Under the pieces are notes generated by a model. It saw only the letters and a program-made list of their open reading frames with translations. It made no database searches and was not told where the DNA came from. Below, one piece after another: positions 27,011 to 36,592 of a stretch of DNA of 64,000 bases. The position numbers and the translations under genes are program-made. This DNA is from Gracilimonas mengyeensis (lineage in GTDB: Bacteria; Bacteroidota; Rhodothermia; Balneolales; Balneolaceae), in NCBI RefSeq assembly GCF_900182705.1, contig NZ_FXTP01000002.1, forward strand, positions 477,181 to 541,180. The letters run 5' to 3'. Numbering within the stretch: position 1 is the first letter of the stretch; each line of letters starts with the position of its first letter.

Positions 27011-28216
27011 ATGTTTGATCGTCCGGTCCATATGGAACCTTTGTTTCCCAGGGAGAATAAATCTCTGGTGGAACTTGCTATGGGGGTATATGCAGATGCT
27101 GCGGAACTTGCGGGAATGGTGCACCCGATCACCCGAAAAGAAATTGCCCGCTTGCTGCGGCACATCAACAGTTATTATTCGAACCGTATTGAGGGAGAGC
27201 ACACCACCCCGGCTGATATTGAAAAGGCGGTTAAAAAGGAATACAGTACCGATGAGAGTAAGAAAAAATTGCAGTTACTAAGTGTAGCTCATATAGAAGT
27301 TCAGAAACTGATCGATCATCGTTTTGATTCGGGGGAAGAAGTGCCGGTCTGTTCGGCCGAATTTCTCTGCTGGATTCACAAGGAATTCTACGAACGTGTT
27401 CCGGATAGCTTCTTAAGCATTTATCACCCGGACCGGGATGAGCATCTTACCATGGTTCCCGGAGAACTTCGCAAAGAGAATGTCAAAGTTGGTGATCATT
27501 TCCCGCCAAAGTGGGAAAGTGTGCCCGAATTTCTGGCCCGTTTTGAAAAGGTCTATGCCTCAGAGTCAGTGTATGGCCACAAAAAACTAATGACGGCGGC
27601 AGCCAGTCACCAGAGGCTTACATGGATTCACCCGTTCATGGATGGAAATGGCCGAGTATCCCGATTATTTACCTATGCTTATTTGCGGAAATCGGGGATT
27701 GAATCTCATGGGCTTTGGACATTATCGCGGGGATTGGCACGGAGAGCAGAGGATTATAAGAATATGCTGGCTGTGGCCGACCGTTCAAGACAGGGCGATT
27801 ATGACGGCAGAGGAAACCTCTCGGAAAAATCATTGACGGATTTTAGCGTTTTCTTTTTTGAGGTGGCGGCGGACCAAATTTCGTTTATGAAGAAGTTACT
27901 GTCTTTGGATGGACTATATAACCGTATTGTAAGTTATGTGAACAGACGAGAAGATGGAGCTATACCGGACGAAAATGAACTCAGGCCGGAAGCAAAGCAT
28001 ATACTTACCGAAGTGATGATGCGCGGTGAAATAGCCCGCGGAGAAGTGCCAAGACTTATTGGTATGAGTGAGCGAACCGGAAACTATTTAGTTAAACAAT
28101 TGCTGGAAGAAGAGCTTATTACTTCTGAGTCTCACCGGGCTCCCTTACGCTTTCATATCCCTGCTAAAGTAGTAGGGTATTATTTCCCTGAACTCTATCC
28201 AGCCGGATCCATTTAA
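27011..28216 (+). CDS. Fic-domain protein (AMPylation-type), class II autoinhibited
   Basis: A 401-residue protein. The Fic core motif HPFMDGNGR starts at His207, and the inhibitory helix SNRIEG (S57-G62) lies N-terminal to it, which defines class II Fic proteins that are held inactive until the Glu61 contact is released. The C-terminus (about 335-395; VPRLIGMSERTGNYLVKQLL) is a winged-helix DNA-binding domain. Fic enzymes usually transfer AMP from ATP to a hydroxyl on a target protein. The gene stops 10 bp before hsdR, so they are cotranscribed. Confidence 0.9.
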   Translation: MFDRPVHMEPLFPRENKSLVELAMGVYADAAELAGMVHPITRKEIARLLRHINSYYSNRIEGEHTTPADIEKAVKKEYSTDESKKKLQLLSVAHIEVQKLIDHRFDSGEEVPVCSAEFLCWIHKEFYERVPDSFLSIYHPDRDEHLTMVPGELRKENVKVGDHFPPKWESVPEFLARFEKVYASESVYGHKKLMTAAASHQRLTWIHPFMDGNGRVSRLFTYAYLRKSGIESHGLWTLSRGLARRAEDYKNMLAVADRSRQGDYDGRGNLSEKSLTDFSVFFFEVAADQISFMKKLLSLDGLYNRIVSYVNRREDGAIPDENELRPEAKHILTEVMMRGEIARGEVPRLIGMSERTGNYLVKQLLEEELITSESHRAPLRFHIPAKVVGYYFPELYPAGSI

Positions 28217-28226
28217 ATGAGGAATC

Positions 28227-31200
28227 ATGACTGAAAATGAATTAGAAGTACATAGTCTGGAATGGTTCAAAGAGACTGGCTGGAAGCCTGTGCTCGGTCC
28301 TGATATTGCTCCGGATACAGATACTTCACAGCGGGCTTCTTATAACCAGGTATTGCTGGAGCAGCCACTGAGGGAAGCCGTGCAGTGTATCAATCCTCAT
28401 TTAAAAACCGCCGAAGTGGACGAAGTGATTCATAAACTTCGGACGATATCACATCCTATCCTGGTAAAACGGAACCAGCTGTTCCACAAGATGCTGCTTG
28501 ACGGAGTAATCATTGAAATTGAACGGGATGGAAAACGGGAGCCCGAACCGGTACGGGTGATCGATTTTGGCACCGTTTCCAATAACGAGTTTAAAGTCGT
28601 CAATCAATACACTATTCAGGGGACTAAGCAACCCCGACGGCCGGATGTGGTAGTGTTCATAAATGGAATTCCGCTGGCAGTTATCGAACTCAAAAACCCG
28701 GATAATGAAGACACGGATATCTATTCGGCCTTTAATCAGATTCAAACCTATAAAAGCGAGATTCCAGATTTATTTGCATACAACGTCGCCAATATTATAA
28801 GCGATGGTTATACGGCGCGGGTCGGTTCCCTTACAGCCAATACCGAATGGTATATGCCATGGCGAACTATTTCTGATGAGAACGATAAGCCACTGTTAAC
28901 CTTCGAGCTCCAAACGCTGATCAAGGGATTTTTCAAGCCTGAGCTGTTTCTGGATTACATCCGTCATTTCATTCTGTTTGAGCAGGACGGGGATCATGCC
29001 ATTAAGAAAATTGCTGGGTACCATCAGTTTCATGCCGTTCGTGAAGCAGTTCGGGCAGTTATTACTGCTTCCAGAGCCAACGAGAGTCGGGTAGAAGAAC
29101 CAAGAGCTACTTATGCCGATGATGTAGAGCCGGGGTCAAAGAAAGGCGGAGTTATATGGCACACACAGGGATCGGGGAAAAGTATTTCTATGGTTTGTTT
29201 TGCCGGTAAACTGCTTCAGCAACCGGAAATGAAGAATCCAACCATTGTGGTGGTTACGGATCGCAATGACTTGGATGGTCAGCTCTATCAAACCTTTTCC
29301 TCAGCTCAGGACTTACTGAAGCAGACTCCGGTTCAGGCTGATAGTCGGGAAGATTTACGGGAGCAGTTGTCTTCGCGGGAGTCAGGGGGTATTTATTTCA
29401 CCACGGTACAGAAGTTTTCGTTAATTGGGGAAGAAGACAGGCATCCGGCACTGAGTGAACGTCACAATTTAGTCGTGATCTCGGATGAAGCACATCGAAG
29501 CCAGTATGGGCTGAAAGCAAAGTATGATACAAAGGAACAAAAGTATAAATATGGCTATGCCCGCCATATGCGGGATGCTTTACCCAATGCAACCTTTATT
29601 GGGTTTACCGGAACGCCCGTTTCTATGGAAGATCGGGACACTCGAGCAGTTTTCGGGGATTATGTAAGTATCTATGATATACAGGATGCGGTAGATGATG
29701 GAGCAACCGTTCCCATTTATTATGAAAGCCGGTTAGCAAAACTGGATGTGAATCGTGCAGAAATAGACGAGCTGAGTGATCGGGTTGAAGAGGTTGTCGA
29801 AGAATATGAGGATGAGTCGGAACGGGAAAAGACAAAAAGCGAATGGTCAACCCTGGCCAAGCTGGTGGGAGCCTCACCACGAATTGCTCAGGTAGCCGAT
29901 GATCTGGTTCGTCATTTTGAGAAACGGACGGCAGCTATAGACGGAAAAGCCATGGTGGTGGGAATGAGCCGTGAAATTTGTGTGGATCTGTACAACGCGA
30001 TCACGGAATTACGTCCCGAGTGGCATGATGAAGATTCCGAAAAAGGACAAATCAAAATTATCATGACTGGTTCGGCATCCGATCCGGCAAAAATGCAGCC
30101 ACATATTTATCCAAAGAAAACAAAGAAGCGATTAGAAAAGAGATTTAAAGATCCATCTGACCAATTTAAGGTTGTCATTGTTTGTGATATGTGGCTCACA
30201 GGCTTCGATGCTCCTTGTTGTCATACCATGTATATCGATAAGCCTATGCGCGGCCATAACCTTATGCAGGCCATCGCACGAGTGAATCGTGTATTTAGAG
30301 ATAAGCAAGGTGGCCTGGTGGTGGATTATATTGGGATCGCCAACGAACTGAAGCAAGCTCTAAAAACCTATACCGATTCAAAAGGAAAAGGCTCCCCGAC
30401 GTTGGATGCAGAGCAGGCGTATGAAATCCTGCTGGAAAAACTACATGTCATCAGAGGCATGCTCCATGAATTTGATTATTCGACTTTTGAAACAAAGGCG
30501 CATGAACTGGTAATTCCAGCGGCCAATCATATACTTGAGTTAGAAAAAGGGAAGAAACGTTTTCTGGATGCAGTTCTCTCTCTGAACAAAGCACATTCCT
30601 TGTGTAATACCTTGGATGAAGTGATTGAGCTGGAAAAGGAGATAGCTTTCTTTAATTCTATTAAAACAGCCATTAATAAATTTGCTGCGGTAGAACGAAA
30701 GAGAAGCGAACGAGAGAAAAACTCTATTTTAAAGCAAATTCTGGATAATGCAGTAGTTGCAGAAGGTGTGGAAGATGTTTTCAGTTTGGCAGGTCTGGAA
30801 AAACCAGAAATTGGTTTACTAAGTGATGAGTTCCTGGAAGATGTTCGGCGAATGGAATACAAAAATCTTGCCGTGGAGCTTCTTGAGAAACTGCTTAAAG
30901 ATGAGATAAAGTCCCGGACAAAAAATAATGTAGTACAGCAAAAGAAATTCAGCGAACGATTGCTCGAAACACTTAGAAAGTATCACAACCGTGCAATCGA
31001 AACGGCCCAGGTGATAGAAGAGCTTATTGAAATGGCTAAAGATTTCAGAAAGGCCATCAAGGAAGAAGAAAAACTTGGGCTGAATAAGGATGAGGTTGCC
31101 TTTTATTATGCACTGGCAGAAAATGAAAGTGCTGTTCGCAAAATGGGTGATGAGATCCTGAAAAAGATAGCTGTTGAAATAACCGAGAAACTTCGCAAAT

Positions 31201-31373
31201 CAACCACTGTAGACTGGCAGAAACGAGAGAGTGTAAGAGCTAAGCTTAGAATTCTTGTAAGAAGAACTTTAAGGCGTTACAAATATCCGCCGGACGAACA
31301 AAAACGAGCCATGGAGCTGGTGATGGAGCAAGCAGAAGCGCTGGCAGATGAGTGGAGTAGTAAGTATGATTGA
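28227..31373 (+). CDS. hsdR: Type I restriction endonuclease subunit HsdR
   Basis: The 1048-residue motor and nuclease subunit. The N-terminal PD-(D/E)xK site is [20 protein letters not shown]. The helicase has Walker A TQGSGKS (G315 onward), DEAH ([10 protein letters not shown]), GFTGTP, and motif VI region [11 protein letters not shown] after [10 protein letters not shown]. The helical C-terminus binds the methyltransferase core. It pulls unmethylated DNA through the complex and cuts at a distance. The gene is intact, so with hsdM and hsdS the system should be functional, though its genes are split by five others. Confidence 0.95.
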   Translation: MTENELEVHSLEWFKETGWKPVLGPDIAPDTDTSQRASYNQVLLEQPLREAVQCINPHLKTAEVDEVIHKLRTISHPILVKRNQLFHKMLLDGVIIEIERDGKREPEPVRVIDFGTVSNNEFKVVNQYTIQGTKQPRRPDVVVFINGIPLAVIELKNPDNEDTDIYSAFNQIQTYKSEIPDLFAYNVANIISDGYTARVGSLTANTEWYMPWRTISDENDKPLLTFELQTLIKGFFKPELFLDYIRHFILFEQDGDHAIKKIAGYHQFHAVREAVRAVITASRANESRVEEPRATYADDVEPGSKKGGVIWHTQGSGKSISMVCFAGKLLQQPEMKNPTIVVVTDRNDLDGQLYQTFSSAQDLLKQTPVQADSREDLREQLSSRESGGIYFTTVQKFSLIGEEDRHPALSERHNLVVISDEAHRSQYGLKAKYDTKEQKYKYGYARHMRDALPNATFIGFTGTPVSMEDRDTRAVFGDYVSIYDIQDAVDDGATVPIYYESRLAKLDVNRAEIDELSDRVEEVVEEYEDESEREKTKSEWSTLAKLVGASPRIAQVADDLVRHFEKRTAAIDGKAMVVGMSREICVDLYNAITELRPEWHDEDSEKGQIKIIMTGSASDPAKMQPHIYPKKTKKRLEKRFKDPSDQFKVVIVCDMWLTGFDAPCCHTMYIDKPMRGHNLMQAIARVNRVFRDKQGGLVVDYIGIANELKQALKTYTDSKGKGSPTLDAEQAYEILLEKLHVIRGMLHEFDYSTFETKAHELVIPAANHILELEKGKKRFLDAVLSLNKAHSLCNTLDEVIELEKEIAFFNSIKTAINKFAAVERKRSEREKNSILKQILDNAVVAEGVEDVFSLAGLEKPEIGLLSDEFLEDVRRMEYKNLAVELLEKLLKDEIKSRTKNNVVQQKKFSERLLETLRKYHNRAIETAQVIEELIEMAKDFRKAIKEEEKLGLNKDEVAFYYALAENESAVRKMGDEILKKIAVEITEKLRKSTTVDWQKRESVRAKLRILVRRTLRRYKYPPDEQKRAMELVMEQAEALADEWSSKYD

Positions 31374-31472
31374 GTAATATAGGTAACTTATAATTGAAGC
31401 ATAGATGTTATCTCTGACCCAGGCATACTTATCGCAAAAACTCGCGTTACTTAAAATCCTTGATACTAAATC

Positions 31473-31697
31473 ATGAAAACAGAAGAAATCATTGCTCTCA
31501 TCAACGACCTGCCCATAAAACAAAGTGCCAAAATTGCCACCGCTATTATACAGGGGCTAACCCCTACTCCAGATCCGGAAGTAGAAGAAGCCTGGATGGA
31601 TGAAGTGGATCGAAGAGCTGCAGAGGTAGACTCTGGAAAAGTGAAGATGATTCCTGGAGAAGAGTTTATGAAACGGCTTAGAGAGATTACCGGGTAA
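31473..31697 (+). CDS. Addiction-module antitoxin-like protein
   Basis: A 74-residue acidic protein. EEAWMDEVDRRAAEVDSGKV plus the KMIPGEEF block is the pattern of putative addiction-module components (TIGR02574-like), usually found next to a ParE/RelE-type toxin. No toxin gene follows; instead a frameshifted second copy lies immediately downstream. It may be an orphan antitoxin. Confidence 0.75.
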   Translation: MKTEEIIALINDLPIKQSAKIATAIIQGLTPTPDPEVEEAWMDEVDRRAAEVDSGKVKMIPGEEFMKRLREITG

Positions 31698-31727
31698 TGA
31701 GACTTTTTCTTCAAATAAATCACCGCT

Positions 31728-31880
31728 ATGAGCAAAAAAAGAACCTCCACATCCCATTGATCCAGAGATAGAGACCGCTTGGCTTAAAGAAGCTCAGAGG
31801 CGGCTGAAAGAATCGAGGAAGGTAAGGTTAAAGTTTTCCCCCATAACCATGCCCATTCCTTCCCCTCATTTCCTTATTTT
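31728..31880 (+). pseudogene. Frameshifted second addiction-module antitoxin
   Basis: Joining three frames gives MSKK, then PPHPIDPEIETAWLKEAQRR, then AERIEEGKVKVFP, which aligns with the intact copy just upstream (EVEEAWMDEVDRRAAEVDSG). One frameshift lies in the A7 run near 31734-31740 and another near 31800. The gene is dead as read. It shows that this end of the island held at least two such modules. Confidence 0.7.
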
Positions 31881-31886
31881 TGAGGC

Positions 31887-33443
31887 ATGAAAAAAGAAAT
31901 GCAGATACGTGTGTTGCCTGAAGTAGCCGGGCAGCCTGAGGCACTACGAGACTATATCCTACAAAAAGAACAACTGAAGCCCGAAGACCTGCGTCATGTA
32001 GAAATACAGCGACGGTCGGTGGATGCAAGGAGCCGTCAGGCCTATATGAACCTGAAAGTATGCCTGTATATCAATGAGGAATTTGAGCCGGAGGAGATCT
32101 CGCTACCGGATTACCCGGATGTAAGCAACGCCAGAGAGGTGATCATCGTGGGCTCAGGACCGGCCGGTATGTTCGCAGCCCTGGAGCTTATTGAAAGAGG
32201 ACTGAAGCCGATTGTTATAGAGCGGGGAAAGGATGTAAAAGACCGCATCAAGGACCTGAAAGGCATCAATGTAGACCATGTAGTGAATGAAGATTCGAAC
32301 TACTGTTTTGGGGAAGGTGGAGCGGGAACCTATTCAGATGGCAAGCTTTATACCCGTTCCAAGAAGCGGGGCGATACTAAGAAGGTACTTGAGCTTTTTG
32401 TAGGTTTCGGGGCGGTTAAAGAAATCCTGGTGGAATCACATCCGCATATTGGAACTAATAAATTGCCGCCCATCATTGCCAAAATGCGGGAATGTATTTT
32501 GCAGCAGGGAGGGGAGATTCACTTCAATACGCGTGTAACTGATTTGATTCTGGAAGGCGAGCAGATTAAAGGGGTTAAAACGCAGGGTAATGTAAATTTT
32601 TATGCAGAGGATGTGATTCTTGCCACTGGACATTCGGCCCGGGATATTTTTGAAATGCTTCATCGAAATGGCGTGGCTATTGAACTGAAACCGCTGGCCA
32701 TCGGGGTGCGGGTAGAGCATCCGCAGTCGCTAATCGATTCCATTCAATACAACTGTAAAACACGGGGTGAATACCTGCCGCCGGCTGCTTACAACATTGT
32801 GAAGCAGGAAGATGGGCGTGGTGTGTATTCCTTTTGTATGTGCCCCGGCGGAGTGATAGCCCCTTGCGCCACCAAGCCTGGTGAGATTGTAACCAACGGC
32901 TGGTCTTCATCCAGGCGTGCCCGGGCTACGGCCAATTCCGGTATTGTGGTTGAATTGCATCCCAAAGATTTTGAGCCTTTTTCGGAATATGGTCCATTAG
33001 CAGCGATGGAGTTTCAGAAATCCATCGAACAAAAAGCTTGGCAGGAGGGAGGTAAAACCCAAACGGCCCCGGCCCAGCGACTGGTTGATTTTGTGAATGG
33101 CAAGGTGTCCTCTGATCTGCCCAATACGTCCTATTCTCCGGGCATTACCTCGGTAGAGCTGGGTTCTGTACTGCCGGATTTTATCCATAAACGATTGCAG
33201 CAAGGCTTCAGGGATTTCAACAAAAGTATGCGCGGGTACCTGACCAACGAAGCCGTAGTCCATGCCCCGGAATCCCGTACATCCAGCCCGGTTAAAATTC
33301 CGAGGGATTGGGAAAGTTTACAGCATACACAAATTGCAGGATTGTATCCATGTGGTGAAGGGGCCGGTTATGCCGGTGGAATTGTATCGGCAGCCATGGA
33401 TGGGATCAAATGTGCCGTACGGATTGCAGAATCCCATCAATGA
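31887..33443 (+). CDS. FAD-dependent dehydrogenase (COG2509-like)
   Basis: The 518-residue protein has a 90-residue N-terminal leader domain, then the dinucleotide-binding motif VIIVGSGPAGMFAALELIE and GGAGTYSDGKLYTR, and ends with AGLYPCGEGAGYAGGIVSAA. This is the organisation of the uncharacterised FAD dehydrogenases of COG2509. Substrate is unknown. It probably belongs to the core chromosome and marks the end of the island; its start is 3 bp after the antitoxin remnant. Confidence 0.85.
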   Translation: MKKEMQIRVLPEVAGQPEALRDYILQKEQLKPEDLRHVEIQRRSVDARSRQAYMNLKVCLYINEEFEPEEISLPDYPDVSNAREVIIVGSGPAGMFAALELIERGLKPIVIERGKDVKDRIKDLKGINVDHVVNEDSNYCFGEGGAGTYSDGKLYTRSKKRGDTKKVLELFVGFGAVKEILVESHPHIGTNKLPPIIAKMRECILQQGGEIHFNTRVTDLILEGEQIKGVKTQGNVNFYAEDVILATGHSARDIFEMLHRNGVAIELKPLAIGVRVEHPQSLIDSIQYNCKTRGEYLPPAAYNIVKQEDGRGVYSFCMCPGGVIAPCATKPGEIVTNGWSSSRRARATANSGIVVELHPKDFEPFSEYGPLAAMEFQKSIEQKAWQEGGKTQTAPAQRLVDFVNGKVSSDLPNTSYSPGITSVELGSVLPDFIHKRLQQGFRDFNKSMRGYLTNEAVVHAPESRTSSPVKIPRDWESLQHTQIAGLYPCGEGAGYAGGIVSAAMDGIKCAVRIAESHQ

Positions 33444-33786
33444 GAAAAGCGTTTAAACGCTAGATTAACTAGCCTAGAACTGAACTCCCCAAAAGCGTTG
33501 TTAGCCTTCTAACACTCGTTATGTAGCTCCTGCTGCGTAATGCTTTCGGGAAGCTCCTGCTTCCTTTCTTGGATGACAAGACTTTCTACACAACCTGGAA
33601 AATGGTTTTTTTACTTGATGAATTTATAGCTACTTGACTGCCAGGTAAAATGGGTTGCTAAAGCAAAGTCGGACAAACCTGTCCGACCTACATTTCCAGG
33701 CTTTTGTGACAATTAAAGTTGGCATAAACTCTCATAGTTGTATAAACTCCTTTGTTATCACATTAACAAATATGATTCAGGATATT
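33444..33786. other. Intergenic with a GTCGGACA palindrome
   Basis: No gene is seen in these 340 bp. GTCGGACA at 33668-33675 pairs with TGTCCGAC at 33680-33687. A relative lies at 63453-63474. A terminator for the FAD dehydrogenase is not obvious. Confidence 0.55.
33668..33687. repeat. Dispersed palindrome, GTCGGACA type
   Basis: 8-bp arms and a 4-nt loop. The same design with G/C changes on both arms (compensated) appears at 63453-63474, so the pairing, rather than the exact bases, is kept. Confidence 0.65.
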
Positions 33787-35052
33787 ATGAAAGCAAAGAT
33801 GATGTTGTTTTTGGGATTTGGACTTTTTTTGAGCATATGCGGCGCAGAGAAAGCAGTAAGTCAGGAAAAGATAGTCAATGAAGAGGCGGTTCAGCGGTTA
33901 GATTCTACCTTGCAGAGTTTTGTCGAAACCAATGCTGTAGGCGGTACATCGGCTTTGGTTTTTGAAGATGGGGAAGAGGTGTACTTCAACGCATTTGGAG
34001 ATGCGGACCGGAATGATAAAACGCCGATGAAAAGAAATACCATCGTGCAGATTTATTCGATGACGAAGCCTGTGACCGGTGTCGCGCTGATGCAGCTCTA
34101 CGAGCAGGGAGCTTTTGAACTGGATGATCCGGTAGCAGATTATTTATCTGAATTTGCCGATCTAAAGGTATACGAGGGTGAAGATGAGGACGGCAATCCC
34201 ATATTGGTAGAACCCAAAAGACCATTGACTATCCGGGATCTTACCCGGCATACCTCAGGCTTTGCCAACGATACCAACACGCCCTATGTAGGGGCCCTGC
34301 TGGAAGAAGCCGCTCCCTTACATCACTCCAATACTTTGGCTGATTTTGCTGAAAAACTTGGCAGCCTTCCCCTGGTCTTTCATCCCGGAGAGGAGTGGTA
34401 TTACGGTCCCTCGGTAGATGTTCAGGCTTATCTTGTGGAGCGTTTATCCGGACAGCCTTTTGATAAATATTTGCGGGAACATATTCTGGATCCGTTGGGG
34501 ATGAATGAAACCCGGTATTATGTGCCTGAGGAAGATCGGGGCCGCATGGCCTCAACTTTTTATGGTGGGGAAGATGGAAGCCTGACGCAAATTCCGGATA
34601 ACGAACAGCATGCATTCAATATCAACGAGGTGCCGCTTACTCCGGGCGGTTGGGGCCTCACCTCAACCCTCGATGATTATATGACTTTTACCCAAATGCT
34701 GGTGAATGAAGGAAGCCTGAATGGAGTACAAATTCTGAAGCCGGAAACCGTGGAGCTGATGGCTACTAACCATTTGTCGGATGAAGTAACGGAGCGACTT
34801 TGGTTGCCTAGTAAAGGTCAGGTTGGCTTTGGGATTGATTTTGCGGTGCGTCTGCGTCCGCCGGCTTCAGCAGAAGAAAATCATGGTAAAGTAGGGGAGT
34901 TCTTCTGGGATGGAGCAGCCAGTACGCTTTTCTGGGTTGATCCCGCCAACGAGCTCACAGCCGTTTTCTTTGTCCAAAAATTTCCATTTGATGGCCGTCT
35001 GCATAAGGACTTTCGCGATGCGGTATACGGCAAATATGTACCGGAGAACTAA
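33787..35052 (+). CDS. Secreted serine hydrolase, class C beta-lactamase family
   Basis: About 421 residues with a signal peptide (MKAKMMLFLGFGLFLSICG), which is why I start at 33787 rather than at more upstream in-frame ATGs. YSMTKPVTGVALMQLYEQG holds the SxxK nucleophile. WYYGPSVDVQAYLVERLSG takes the place of the YxN motif, with Pro instead of Asn, so esterase or peptidase activity is likelier than beta-lactamase. The HTSGFAND block also fits the family. It is monocistronic; the injection-system locus starts 360 bp downstream. Confidence 0.85.
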   Translation: MKAKMMLFLGFGLFLSICGAEKAVSQEKIVNEEAVQRLDSTLQSFVETNAVGGTSALVFEDGEEVYFNAFGDADRNDKTPMKRNTIVQIYSMTKPVTGVALMQLYEQGAFELDDPVADYLSEFADLKVYEGEDEDGNPILVEPKRPLTIRDLTRHTSGFANDTNTPYVGALLEEAAPLHHSNTLADFAEKLGSLPLVFHPGEEWYYGPSVDVQAYLVERLSGQPFDKYLREHILDPLGMNETRYYVPEEDRGRMASTFYGGEDGSLTQIPDNEQHAFNINEVPLTPGGWGLTSTLDDYMTFTQMLVNEGSLNGVQILKPETVELMATNHLSDEVTERLWLPSKGQVGFGIDFAVRLRPPASAEENHGKVGEFFWDGAASTLFWVDPANELTAVFFVQKFPFDGRLHKDFRDAVYGKYVPEN

Positions 35053-35412
35053 ACCCTGGTAAAGCGTTACTTTTGAATAAGCACATGCTTAGGCCGTGAG
35101 CCAAAGCGTGTGTTTTTAGAGAGAGGCCTTAAGGGCTAAGACTCTTTACTAGGTTTCAGCGCCTCACTAAAATCCTGAAGTAATTCTATTCATTTATATT
35201 CAGATATTTATAGATATTCATATCTGTGTATGGTGGAAAATTTATAATTATTCGTTTTACTTTTTTGTCAGTCTGATATAATAGATTTGCAAAAAAATTG
35301 TAACAATAGCCTTTCTTATCTCTCTATATATATGAAGTCGGGCATCAGTGCCTAAATAGTTAGCATATATTTTAAGTTACAAGTTTATAAAATAATAAGG
35401 GGTTATTAGTGG
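35053..35412 (+). promoter_or_regulatory. Upstream control region of the injection-system locus
   Basis: 360 bp, AT-rich from 35180 on. CAGATAT (35201-35207) and ATATCTG (35220-35226) form an inverted repeat. TAGATTTG at 35282-35289 matches the Bacteroidota -7 element TAnnTTTG, with TTTG at 35264-35267 upstream at shorter spacing than usual. These are candidate promoter and operator sites for the regulator gene and the cluster behind it. Confidence 0.35.
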
Positions 35413-35820
35413 ATGAGTAATCAAGCCAATGAGGAAATCAAAGTCGCAGTTACTACGTTTAATGAAAATGTGTCCAATATCCATACCGTAGAGGAATGGG
35501 CCAATCAGTTGGAATACAATAGCGCTAAATCATTCAGCAGGAGAATAAAAATACACTTCTGTAAGCCGGCTATTAAAGTGATGACGGAGCTGAGGATAAA
35601 GCGAATTATCGAAATCATGCATAGAAGTCCGGAGGAATCTTTTTTTGGTGTGGCCCGGATGGTAGGCCTGAAGGATGAAAAATCATTATATGATTATGTG
35701 AAATATCATACCGATTTAAGTCCTACGGCACTCAAGAAAAAAATCACATTGGAAAAATTACGGAGTGAGATTACGGAGTACAATTTAGGAGTAAAAATAC
35801 CGAGTGGTTTCTCGGAGTAG
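35413..35820 (+). CDS. Stand-alone AraC-type helix-turn-helix protein at the head of the eCIS locus
   Basis: A 135-residue protein that is essentially one AraC-family DNA-binding domain: VEEWANQLEYNSAKSFSRRI as the first helix-turn-helix and VARMVGLKDEKSLYDYVKYH as the second. No ligand-binding domain is attached. It lies directly upstream of the contractile injection genes in the same direction, so it is the natural candidate regulator. The start ATG at 35413 has no strong ribosome site. Confidence 0.7.
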   Translation: MSNQANEEIKVAVTTFNENVSNIHTVEEWANQLEYNSAKSFSRRIKIHFCKPAIKVMTELRIKRIIEIMHRSPEESFFGVARMVGLKDEKSLYDYVKYHTDLSPTALKKKITLEKLRSEITEYNLGVKIPSGFSE

Positions 35821-36003
35821 AAATACGGAACCGTTTTACTGAGTGCTTTTCAGGAGTAGAATTACTTAACGAAAGTTCTTGGAAATCCCCTTCTCAAAAT
35901 CAATTATAAAAGAACCAAATCGGGGACATAAAAGTCCGGTGATTTTGAGGTATGAATAGAGTTAATCAAGTCGGAACCTTGGGTTCTGAGAAGCTACGAT
36001 ATA

Positions 36004-36588
36004 ATGATTGGGGATACACTACATCTTATCGCGGACCAGTTAAACACCTTTTTTAAATTCCGGTTCAACACCGATGAAGACAAGGTGGTGCTGGACAGCA
36101 TTGTGAGCGTAGATGGACAGGTGGAAGCCAGGAACTTGGACAAAGTGGTCCTCACGCTGGTGAACCTGCAACAGGAAAAACTCACCCGGAATTATCATTC
36201 CTATAAAGCGCATGACGGGAATAAATTTTCGAAGAAGAAGCCGGCCGTTACACTTAATTTGTATATAGTCGTTTCTTGTCTGTACAGTGAGCATAACTAC
36301 CAACAGGCATTGACCTTTTTGTCGGCCGTGGTCCAGTTTTTTCAAAATAAATACGCTTTTACGCATGCCAACACCCCGGCTCTGAACCATGACATTGGCA
36401 AACTCATCTTTGAGATAGAGAATTTTAGCCCCCAGGAAATTGGTCACCTTTGGGGCATCATTGGTAATAAATATGTGCCTTCGGTGGTGTACAAAGTGAG
36501 CGTATTCAATTACACCGGCGGCGATATAGAGCAAATCATCCCCGGCACTACTCAACCGGAAACCAATAATCAGGCGGCAGGCGGTTGA
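36004..36588 (+). CDS. eCIS Pvc16-type protein (DUF4255), tail terminator/cap
   Basis: A 194-residue protein of the DUF4255/Pvc16 N-terminal family: IGDTLHLIADQLNTFFKFRF, NLYIVVSCLYSEHNYQQALT, and PSVVYKVSVF near the end. In Afp, PVC and AlgoCIS particles this protein caps the end of the tube and sheath away from the baseplate and stops polymerisation. It opens the structural gene set. A short Gly/Asn-rich tail follows the domain. The next gene starts 4 bp after the stop. Confidence 0.85.
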   Translation: MIGDTLHLIADQLNTFFKFRFNTDEDKVVLDSIVSVDGQVEARNLDKVVLTLVNLQQEKLTRNYHSYKAHDGNKFSKKKPAVTLNLYIVVSCLYSEHNYQQALTFLSAVVQFFQNKYAFTHANTPALNHDIGKLIFEIENFSPQEIGHLWGIIGNKYVPSVVYKVSVFNYTGGDIEQIIPGTTQPETNNQAAGG

Positions 36589-36592
36589 GACT

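Noticed and set aside
31728..31886. Toxin partner of the antitoxin gene
   Set aside because: The translated pieces resemble a second antitoxin, not a ParE/RelE toxin.
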